Translations under genes and position numbers: made by a program
Shown here: positions 27,088 through 34,085 of the stretch, in pieces
How positions within the stretch are numbered: the first letter of the stretch is position 1
Layout of the letters: each line of letters starts with the position of its first letter
The notes under the pieces: generated by a model
What the model was told of the DNA's origin: nothing
Seen by the model: only the letters and a program-made list of their open reading frames with translations
Databases searched by the model: none
Assembly (NCBI RefSeq): GCF_001027285.1
Contig: NZ_CP011509.1
Coordinates: 9,758,501-9,822,500, forward strand
Direction: 5' to 3'
Length of the DNA stretch: 64,000 nucleotides
Source: Archangium gephyra
Lineage (GTDB): Bacteria; Myxococcota; Myxococcia; Myxococcales; Myxococcaceae

Positions 27088-27150
27088 GTGTCAGTCCGGT
27101 GGGCTGACGTGTCAGTCCGGTGGGCTGACGTGTCAATCCGGTGGGCTGAC
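27088..27150. repeat. Three 21-bp tandem repeats with internal dyad (operator-like)
   Basis: Three head-to-tail units, each containing GTCAG and CTGAC as inverted arms around TCCGGTGGG; the third has one change. The 21-bp period equals two helical turns, putting each dyad on the same DNA face. The array sits 156 bases upstream of the Hint gene start and 63 bases ahead of the CHAT fragment. Confidence 0.75.
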
Positions 27151-27212
27151 GTACCCGCGCGGCGTCCAGGCGGCCCCCCTCCCCTCCTCATTCCTCCTCG
27201 GGCGGGGCCTCC

Positions 27213-27389
27213 ATGTACTACCACCAGCTGCTCGCCGGGCAGGGCCGCGCCACGGCGCTGCGCGAGGCGATGCGTGTGCTGCGACTCACCCAGCCGCATC
27301 CCCATTACTGGGCACCATTCCTCGCCATGGGCCGGGAGACGCCCCTGCGGCTGCGTGCCTCCAGCACCGGGGAGGAGCCTCACCGGTAG
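27213..27389 (+). pseudogene. CHAT-domain C-terminal remnant
   Basis: 58 codons reading MYYHQLLAGQGRATALREAM and ending HPHYWAPFLAMGRETPLRL, which is the last helix and strand of CHAT (caspase-HetF-associated-with-TPR) domains, where F-Y-x-x-L-L-x-G-x-x-x-A-x-A-L-R and H-P-Y-Y-W-A-x-F are conserved. The catalytic His and Cys regions would lie upstream and are absent. An ATG is present but without a ribosome site. CHAT domains are caspase-like proteases usually fused to TPR arrays; a TPR gene lies at 29260 on the same strand, but the two are separated by an unrelated gene. Confidence 0.6.
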
Positions 27390-27499
27390 CCCGCCAGGGC
27401 CCTCCGCGGGTCAGGCGCAGCTGAGGTGGGCCGCTCCTCTCTTCGTGACGCACGGCAGTGTCCCGGAGTCATGTCCGGGGTGGAGGTCCTCCGCGGCGC

Positions 27500-28948
27500 T
27501 CAGCGGAGGACCTTCACCACGGCGTTCCTCATGATGGCGCCATAGTGGCCCCACCACCACTCGGAGTCCTTGCCGCCATCCTGCCAGCGCACATAGCGCA
27601 CGCCCGGGCCGTAACCGGTGAAGACGTGAGAGACGGTCTGCCAGTCCGGGTCGTAGTCACACGGGCCGGTCTGCCGCACCACCCCCGTGTCGAACGTGCT
27701 CACGAGGTTCATCTGCTCGTCGAGCAGCTCGACCTTCAGGTAATACATGTCCGGGCAGAACATCCGGCCGAAGTCCTCGGACACCTGGATGGGCGGAGCG
27801 CTGGCCAGGGTCCCCGGGCTGAAGCCATGCGCGTACAAATCGATGGTTTGTGTGCGGCGGCCCCAGTCATACGAGGTGACGAAGAAGTCGCCCTGGGCGG
27901 CCCAGCCGTTGCCGCCGTTCGCCTGGAGGGTCCAGCCCGTCAGGTCCGCGCGACTGCCATCGGGATTGTCGAGCAGGTTGTAGCGCGTGGAGGGGGTCCG
28001 CAGTGTCACGGCCATGGGCTCGGCCCCCTCCTTCCGGCAGGAACCCGCTCGAGCCACCAGCACCTGGCGGCTTGCCGACTCCGCCTTCACCTCCACCCGT
28101 TTGTTCCTCATCACCTCCAGCAGCACCTGTCCCCTGGCATCCGTCACGCCCCGGCTCAGCCCGACATAATCCACGCCTCGCGCATGCACCGCGCGGCCCA
28201 CCAGTGGCAAGCCCTTCCTGTTCTCCACCTGCACCGCGACGCAGGCTGTCTCCACCCACGCAGGAGTGGGCGCCTTCAGGGGCTCTTCCATGGACGCCAG
28301 CTCGGAACGCCACCAGAAGGGCAGGGCCACGTTGAACACCGGCGGCAGGTTGTCCGACAAGAGGACCTCCCACTCGTATTCCCCCTTGGGAGACTTCTTG
28401 ATCTGGGCCCACTCGTCCGTTGGTACCCAGCGCCCGCTTTGGGGATCCAACCGCCAGACAGGCACGCGGAACCGGGGGTCCTCCAGCCGAGCGCTCATAT
28501 CGGAGCTGCCTGGAATCAACAGGGAGCCAAGCATCAACGAACCGGACACCCGGCCTCTGACTCCCATCCGGCGCGCGGAATGGATGGGTGCCCTGTCCTG
28601 GTGCTCGGGGTCCAGCATCCCGATGCCCAGGCTCTCCAAGGCCACCGGCTCGGCGCCAGGGGTGATCACTCCCTCCATCAACCCCGGCGCATCCAACACC
28701 TCGTCGCCGTCCAGGTTCAATGTGACGACGAAGGCGTCCACTTCGCCTTGAATGGAATCGTCCAGGAAGCCCGACTTCGATACTTGAGAGGCCACCAGCG
28801 GATTCTCCAGGAGAACATGCCCGTACTCATCGACCTGCGACCCGGGCTTGCAGGCCACGAGGAGCATGGTCCCGAGCATCACCATCCATCCACGTATGAA
28901 TCCAATCTCCAGACCACCCGTTTCAGTGCGGCTTTGGAAGGCAGACAT
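27500..28948 (-). CDS. Lipoprotein with C-terminal F-box-associated (FBA) sugar-binding domain
   Basis: 482 residues from the ATG at 28948. The N-terminus is a lipoprotein signal (WMVMLGTMLLVACKPGS). Residues 60-310 hold beta-rich Ig/FN3-like segments (for example VAVQVENRKGLPLVGRAVHA; GVTDARGQVLLEVM). Residues about 322-482 match the FBA domain of FBXO2/Fbs1 family proteins over its whole length: NLLDNPDG, GW..GGNGW, FFVTSYDWGRRTQTIDL, PPIQVSEDF, YYLKVELLDE, VSHVFTGYGPGVR, GGKDSEWWWGHYGA. In animals this jelly-roll binds the chitobiose core of N-glycans through an aromatic-rich loop; here that loop is WWWG. No F-box is present. I infer a surface lipoprotein that binds glycans. Divergent from the TPR gene at 29260. 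Confidence 0.85.
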   Translation of the reverse strand: MSAFQSRTETGGLEIGFIRGWMVMLGTMLLVACKPGSQVDEYGHVLLENPLVASQVSKSGFLDDSIQGEVDAFVVTLNLDGDEVLDAPGLMEGVITPGAEPVALESLGIGMLDPEHQDRAPIHSARRMGVRGRVSGSLMLGSLLIPGSSDMSARLEDPRFRVPVWRLDPQSGRWVPTDEWAQIKKSPKGEYEWEVLLSDNLPPVFNVALPFWWRSELASMEEPLKAPTPAWVETACVAVQVENRKGLPLVGRAVHARGVDYVGLSRGVTDARGQVLLEVMRNKRVEVKAESASRQVLVARAGSCRKEGAEPMAVTLRTPSTRYNLLDNPDGSRADLTGWTLQANGGNGWAAQGDFFVTSYDWGRRTQTIDLYAHGFSPGTLASAPPIQVSEDFGRMFCPDMYYLKVELLDEQMNLVSTFDTGVVRQTGPCDYDPDWQTVSHVFTGYGPGVRYVRWQDGGKDSEWWWGHYGAIMRNAVVKVLR

Positions 28949-29259
28949 GAGCGTTGTTCCCGGAAAGAGGCTTGTATGTGCTGACTCCTGGTATTCAGTG
29001 ATACGGGTAGAAACGTAGGAATTTTCCCATGCGGTTGCAGTGATTGGGTTCACAGAAAGACTGTCTCGGCGTTCATGGCCGGGTGCCACGATGTGAGACA
29101 TGAAGGCGGGCTGCAATCTCATCAGCCGCCGCGGACACGCGGAGCCAGGCAGCCCCACCTCCAGTGACGCGGTTCACAGCATTCGCGGTGCGAACGTGCC
29201 AGGTTGTTCGCAGCCCAAGCCGGCAAGGGTTGGATTCATCTCGAGGGGGAGTGAGAGAC
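28949..29259. other. Divergent intergenic region
   Basis: About 310 bases between the FBA lipoprotein (minus) and the TPR gene (plus), less GC-rich near 28990-29060 than the flanks. It should hold both promoters. I see no convincing dyad or coding remnant. Confidence 0.45.
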
Positions 29260-31698
29260 ATGAACCACATGCCTGAGATTGATTTGCCTGGGCGCCTCTG
29301 GCGTCTGCTGATGGCCACGGGGCTCATCCTGGGCCTGCTGGCGCCCGCCGCCGCGGCAGCCGAACCGCGGCTGTTGCGTGGACAGGTGCTGAAGGTGGGC
29401 AACAACGGCGAGCCGCAGCCCGCCGCGGGAGCGCAGGTGGTGTTGCAAGGCTTTGGCAACCCGGTGCGTACCGGAGCCGATGGCGTCTTCCAGCTCTTCC
29501 TCCCCGCGGCGCTGCTGCCGGGGGATGCCATCACCCTGCAAGTGACGGCCAAGGGCCACCGCCTCTGGACGCCCCTGGATGGCCGTGTCCTGGTGCCGCA
29601 GGATCCGCGAAAGCAGGTGCTGGAGCTCAAGCTGCTGCCGGCCGGCTCCCGGCTCTTTCTCTCGGATGAAGGTATCGAGGGCCTCATCCGCGAGGCGGCC
29701 GAGCGCGCCAAGGAGCAGGTGAGCGCGGGTGGGCCTCCCCAGGAGCTCGAGCTGGGGCGCTACATCGCCGAGTGGGCGCGGCGCTACGGTCTGGGGGCCC
29801 AGCAGGTGAAGAGCGAGGTGGACCGGTGGGTGGCGGAGGTGGAGCGCAAGCAGGACGATGAGCGCAAGCTGGCACTGGCGGCCTTCGCGCGGGGGGACTA
29901 CCCGGCGGCGGCGAAACATGCCGAGGCCTCGGCCGAGCGCAAGCTGCGGAAGTTGGAGCAGTTGGAGCAGCAGCAGCAGACGCTGCGGGAGGAAGCGGCG
30001 CGGGATCTGTCGCTGCAGGGAGACGCCCACTTCAGCGGCTACGCCTTTGAGCAGGCGCTGGAGGCCTATGAGCAGGCGCTGCGGTACGTACGGGCCGAGG
30101 ACAGCCCGGCGCTCTGGGCCCGGCTGCAGGTGGACCGGGCGCGGGCCCACCGGGAGCTGGGACAACTCGTGGCGGGTGTGGCGTCGCACGAGCATCTGCG
30201 GGAAGCGGAGGCGGCGTGCCGCCAGGTCTTGAGGGTGCTGGAGCCGGAGCGATGGCCCGAGCCCTGGGCGCGGGCCCAGAGCCAGCTTGGCACCGTGCTG
30301 TTCGTGCGCAGCGCACGGATGGAAGTCCCGGCGGGCGTGCCCCTGCTGACGGAGGCGGTGGAGGCCCACCAGCGGGCCCTGGAGCTCATCACCCGTGAGC
30401 AGCAACCCCAGCAGTGGGCCGAGCTCCAAGCCAACCTGGGCAACGCGCTGATGGAGCAGGGCCGGCGCATGGAGGGAACACCCGGGGTCCGGCGTCTGGA
30501 GGAAGCGGTGGGCGCCTCCCGGCGGGCATTGCAGGTGCTCACGCGCGAGGCGCAGCCACGCGTCTGGGCGCGGGTGCAGAACAACCTGGCGATGGCCCTG
30601 GCGGAGCAGGGCCGGCGCACCGGGGGACCGGCGGGGGACAAGCTGCTGAAGGAGACGGTGGAGGCCCAGCGGCGGGTCCTGCGGGGGGAGTCCCGCGGGC
30701 AGTTCCCCCAGGAGTGGGCCAATGCCCAGTTCGGCCTGGCCCTGGTCCTGATGATGCAGTGGGAGCGCGCGGACGGTCAGCGGGGGCAACGGTTGCTGGA
30801 AGAAGCCGTGGACGCCTTCCGGGCCACCCTGGAGGTCTACACCCTCCAGGCGCAGCCCCAGCGGTGGGCCCAGGTGCAGACGAGCCTGGGGTCCGCGCTC
30901 ACCTCACTGGCGGAGGGCTCGCCCGAGGAAGTGGGGAGGCTGTTGTTGGAGGACGCGGAGGAGTCCCACCGCAGGGCGCTGCGGGTCTTCTCGCGCGAGC
31001 AGCTCCCCCTGGAATGGGCGCTGGCGCAGGTCAACCTGGCCAACGTGCTCGTGATGCGCGGAACGCGCGAGGGCGGGAGGGAGGCGGACGTGCTGTGGGA
31101 GGGGGCGGAGGAGGCCTACCGGAAGGCCCTGGAGGTGTACTCCCGCGAGCATCTCCCGCAGGAGTGGGCCCAGGTGCACTACAACCTGGGAGAGACGCGG
31201 ATGAACCAGGCGGAACACCAGCAGGGGGAGCGGCGGCGGCGGCTGCTCGAGGACGCCAGGGAGGCGTATGGGAAGGCCCTGGAGGTGTACACCCGCGAGT
31301 CCTTTCCACAGGAGTGGGCGGCGGCGCAGATCGGTCTGGGGAGCGCGCTGGCCGGGCAGGGCAAGCAGGTGCCGGGCGGGGAGGGCCGTCGGCTGCTGGA
31401 GGACGCCGTGGAGGCCTACCAGTCGGTCCTGGCGGTGTACGTGCGCGAGTCCCAACCCGAGTACTGGGCCCTGGTGCAGTGCAACCTGGGTGATGCGCTG
31501 CGGGAGCTGGGCCGCCTCACGGAGGGAGCGGCCGGACAGCCATTCCTGATGGCCTCGGCGGAGGCCTGGCGACAGGCACTGAAGCTGTATGCGGATGAGA
31601 AGCTGTCCGAGCAGCAGGCCCTGGCGCAGCAGGAGCTGGACGCCACCCTGAAGCTCCAAGCCGAGCGTCCCACCCTGATTGGCTCCCTGCTCGAATGA
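29260..31698 (+). CDS. Secreted TPR-repeat protein
   Basis: 812 residues from the ATG at 29260, preceded by GAGGGGGAG; an earlier frame start at 29164 is unlikely. A signal peptide (LLMATGLILGLLAPAAAAAEP) is followed by a carboxypeptidase-regulatory-like beta domain (residues 38-125: LRGQVLKVGNNGEPQPAAGA, VRTGADGVFQLFLP). A charged coiled-coil (VERKQDDERKLALAAFARGD; LEQLEQQQQTLREEAA) leads into about nine tandem helical units of roughly 50 residues, each with a variant of QEWAxVQxNLGxAL...LLEEAVEAYxxALEVYTRE. These are TPR-type repeats as seen in CHAT-associated arrays. The next gene overlaps its stop by four bases and is a shortened copy of it. Confidence 0.85.
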   Translation: MNHMPEIDLPGRLWRLLMATGLILGLLAPAAAAAEPRLLRGQVLKVGNNGEPQPAAGAQVVLQGFGNPVRTGADGVFQLFLPAALLPGDAITLQVTAKGHRLWTPLDGRVLVPQDPRKQVLELKLLPAGSRLFLSDEGIEGLIREAAERAKEQVSAGGPPQELELGRYIAEWARRYGLGAQQVKSEVDRWVAEVERKQDDERKLALAAFARGDYPAAAKHAEASAERKLRKLEQLEQQQQTLREEAARDLSLQGDAHFSGYAFEQALEAYEQALRYVRAEDSPALWARLQVDRARAHRELGQLVAGVASHEHLREAEAACRQVLRVLEPERWPEPWARAQSQLGTVLFVRSARMEVPAGVPLLTEAVEAHQRALELITREQQPQQWAELQANLGNALMEQGRRMEGTPGVRRLEEAVGASRRALQVLTREAQPRVWARVQNNLAMALAEQGRRTGGPAGDKLLKETVEAQRRVLRGESRGQFPQEWANAQFGLALVLMMQWERADGQRGQRLLEEAVDAFRATLEVYTLQAQPQRWAQVQTSLGSALTSLAEGSPEEVGRLLLEDAEESHRRALRVFSREQLPLEWALAQVNLANVLVMRGTREGGREADVLWEGAEEAYRKALEVYSREHLPQEWAQVHYNLGETRMNQAEHQQGERRRRLLEDAREAYGKALEVYTRESFPQEWAAAQIGLGSALAGQGKQVPGGEGRRLLEDAVEAYQSVLAVYVRESQPEYWALVQCNLGDALRELGRLTEGAAGQPFLMASAEAWRQALKLYADEKLSEQQALAQQELDATLKLQAERPTLIGSLLE

Positions 31699-32369
31699 GC
31701 CGCCCCGTCCCTCCCTCGAGTCACTCGAGACATCCATGGGCCATGGGCTTCCTCCTGAGCCTGCTGGCGTCCGCTTCCGCGATGGCCGGACAGCCCTCGC
31801 GAGACGTGAGGCCGGTGCTGTGGCAGTTGGAGCGGCTGGAGCAGGAGAAGTCGCGGCTGCGGGCGGAGGTGGCCCAGGAACTGATGCTGCAGGGAGATGT
31901 GTACTTCAGGGGCTACGCCTTCGCCCCGGCGTTGGAGGCCTACGAGAAGTCGCTGGGATACGTGCGGGCCGAGGACAGCCCGGAGCTGTGGGCCCGGCTG
32001 CAGGTGAACCGGGCCCGGACGCACCGGGAGCTGGGACGTCGCGCGGCAGGTGCGGCGGTGGACGAGCACCTGCGCAAGGCGGAGGCCGCCTGCCGTCAGG
32101 TGCTGGAGAAACTGGAGCCGGCGCGGTGGCCAGAGCCCTGGGCCCAGGCGCAGGGCCTCCTGGGTGAGGCCCTCCGTGAGCTGGGGATGCGGACGGAGGG
32201 AAAGGCTCGCGACACGCTCCTGGCGGCATCGGTGAAGGCCTGGCGACAGGCGTTGAAGCTCTATACGCGGGAGCAACAGGCGCAGCAGCGGACCTGGGTC
32301 CAGCAGGAGCTGGGCAAGACCCTGAACCTGAAACAGATGCCGTCGAACCAGGTGCCACGGCTGCCGTAG
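31695..32369 (+). CDS. Shortened paralogue of the upstream TPR protein
   Basis: 224 residues. Its ATG overlaps the TGA of the preceding gene (ATGA), so translation is probably coupled. After a signal peptide (MGFLLSLLASASAMAGQP) the sequence follows the upstream protein closely: coil LEQEKSRLRAEVAQELMLQG, then ALEAYEKSLGYVRAEDSPEL and EAACRQVLEKLEPARWPEPW match its residues 260-350. It then jumps directly to the equivalent of the last repeat (EALRELGMRTEG, VKAWRQALKLYTREQ). It is a tandem duplicate that lost about eight internal repeats and the N-terminal beta domain. Function unknown; a dominant partner or decoy of the long form is a possibility only. Confidence 0.8.
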   Translation: MSRPVPPSSHSRHPWAMGFLLSLLASASAMAGQPSRDVRPVLWQLERLEQEKSRLRAEVAQELMLQGDVYFRGYAFAPALEAYEKSLGYVRAEDSPELWARLQVNRARTHRELGRRAAGAAVDEHLRKAEAACRQVLEKLEPARWPEPWAQAQGLLGEALRELGMRTEGKARDTLLAASVKAWRQALKLYTREQQAQQRTWVQQELGKTLNLKQMPSNQVPRLP

Positions 32370-32403
32370 CAACCCGTGCGGACGAAGCCACTCCGCCCAT
32401 CGT

Positions 32404-32470
32404 CCGGTCTATTCTGGAGCACCTGGGCTTGCCCACGTCAGGTGCCAGCCTCACCCCGGCGCCCTCAACC
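32404..32470 (+). mobile_element. IS91-type transposase tail, decayed
   Basis: One frame reads RSILEHLGLPTSGASLTPAP, the conserved C-terminal end of IS91-type transposases, equal in position to RALLEHLGLLTAGARLAPAR at 48.3 kb. The upstream Cys-rich motif is missing. It lies in a roughly 300-base stretch (32370-32666) with no other recognisable content. Confidence 0.6.
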
Positions 32471-32666
32471 CTGCCCCTATTCCTCTGCCCCACAAGCCCA
32501 CGCCCCTGCTGCGTCCTTCCAGCAGGCGGGGCCGCTGGGGCCGACGTGTGCCTCCAGGAGGCTGCACGCTCTCCGCACCGACCCCATACGCAGCTGTCGC
32601 TCACCGTGCTCACCCCCGCCACCGAGGGCGTGAGCTTCCGAGGACGGGACGTCTCGAGCGTCCGGC

Positions 32667-33974
32667 CTACCGGCTCACCCGCCACACGATGTTGCCCGCA
32701 TCGTCCGCCACCAGGAGCGAGCCATCCGGCAGGAAGGCCACGCCCACGGGCCGGCCGTAAACCTCGCGCTCGTCCGCGTTGTGGATGAAGCCCGTGAGGA
32801 ACGGCTCCGCGGGCGCGGTGGGCTGGCCCTCCGGGGAGAACGGCACGAAGACCACCTGGTAGCCGGAGAGCTTCGAGCGGTTCCACGAGCCGTGCTGACC
32901 AATGAAGGCCCCGTGGCGGAAGCGCTCGGGGAACATGGGCCCCTCGTTGAAGGCGAGCCCCAGGCTGGCGGTGTGCGAGCCCAGCGGCACGTCCGGCACC
33001 TTCGCCTGCTTCACGAGCTCGGGCTTCTGCTCCTTCACCCGCGGGTCCACGTGGGCGCCAAAATAGCTGTAGGGCCAGCCGTAGAAGGCTCCGTCCTCCA
33101 CGTGGGTCAGGTAGTCGGGCACCAGCTCATCGCCCAGCTCGTCCCGCTCGTTCACCGTGGTCCACAGCACGCGCGAGCCCGGCGCGAAGCCCAGCCCCAC
33201 GGGGTTGCGCAAGCCGCTCGCGAAGATGCGCTCCCCCGAGCCATCCGGGTTGAGCTCCAGCACGTTGGCGCGACGCACCTCGTTGTCGAGGCCGTGCTCC
33301 CCCACGTTGCTGCCCGAGCCCACCGTCACGTAGAGCTTCGTACCGTCCGGGTGGGCCAGCAGGTTGCGCGTCCAGTGGTTGTTGTACCCCCCCGCGGGCA
33401 GGTCGAGGAGCTTCTCGCCCTTGCCGGTGATGGAGGTGGCCCCGGGCGAGTACGGATAGCGCCAGAGCGCATCGGTGTTGGCCACGTAGAAGAAGTCACC
33501 GTGTACCAGCATGCCGAAGGGCTGGTTCAGGCCCTCCAGGAACACCGTGCGCGTCTCGGGCACGCCATCGTGGTCCGCGTCACGCAGCAGCGTGATGCGG
33601 TTGGCGCTGGGCCCGGTGCGCGCGGAGGCGGCATAGCCCACCAGCTTCGCGCCGAACTTCATCATGCCCCGCAGCTCGGTGTTGGCCTCGGCCACGAGCA
33701 CGTCCCCCTGGGGCGTGACGTAGAGGTTGCGCGGGCTCACCAGGTCGGCGGCGTAGCGCTTCACGGTGAAGCCCTCGGCCACCGGGGCCTTGCCCTCGGG
33801 CCAGCCCCGCACCTTGCTGAACTTGCGCACCGAGTCCGTGGTGTACGGCCTCGGCAGCTCCACCGTCTCCGTTCGCGTCTCCACCCGGTCCGGGGGGCCC
33901 TTCTCCGCGTGGGAGCATCCCCACAGCACGCTTCCCAGCAGTCCCGCGACTCTCCACACATGCATCCGGTTCAT
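32667..33974 (-). CDS. PQQ-type sugar (sorbosone/glucose) dehydrogenase, lipoprotein
   Basis: 435 residues from the ATG at 33974. The signal ends in a lipobox (LLGSVLWGC). The rest is a six-bladed beta-propeller of the soluble glucose/L-sorbosone dehydrogenase family: FTVKRYAADLVSPRNLYVTP, DHDGVPETRTVFLEGLNQPF, NNHWTRNLLAHPDGTKLYVT, ASGLRNPVGLGFAPGS, NERDELGDELVPDYLT, GQHGSWNRSKLSGYQV, YGRPVGVAFLPDGSLLVADD and IVWRVSR. The family oxidises sugars or related aldehydes in the periplasm with PQQ, although many lipoprotein members have unproven activity. Divergent from the TPR gene at 34086, sharing a 111-base promoter region. No electron acceptor gene is adjacent. Confidence 0.88.
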   Translation of the reverse strand: MNRMHVWRVAGLLGSVLWGCSHAEKGPPDRVETRTETVELPRPYTTDSVRKFSKVRGWPEGKAPVAEGFTVKRYAADLVSPRNLYVTPQGDVLVAEANTELRGMMKFGAKLVGYAASARTGPSANRITLLRDADHDGVPETRTVFLEGLNQPFGMLVHGDFFYVANTDALWRYPYSPGATSITGKGEKLLDLPAGGYNNHWTRNLLAHPDGTKLYVTVGSGSNVGEHGLDNEVRRANVLELNPDGSGERIFASGLRNPVGLGFAPGSRVLWTTVNERDELGDELVPDYLTHVEDGAFYGWPYSYFGAHVDPRVKEQKPELVKQAKVPDVPLGSHTASLGLAFNEGPMFPERFRHGAFIGQHGSWNRSKLSGYQVVFVPFSPEGQPTAPAEPFLTGFIHNADEREVYGRPVGVAFLPDGSLLVADDAGNIVWRVSR

Positions 33975-34085
33975 GGGCGCGGAGCATTCCCCAAGCGAGG
34001 TGCGTGCGAGCAGGGACGCGCACCCGAGCGTCGGGAGACGAACAGGAACATCCGGACGGGTTCGATTCCGCCTTATGCTCACGGA

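Noticed and set aside
26933-27136. N-terminal extension of the Hint protein through the 21-bp repeats
   Set aside because: It would encode a repetitive TRQPTGL peptide before a complete signal peptide; the ATG at 26932 has its own AGGAG site.
27088-27150. CRISPR array
   Set aside because: Units are directly adjacent with no spacers, only three copies, and no cas genes are near.
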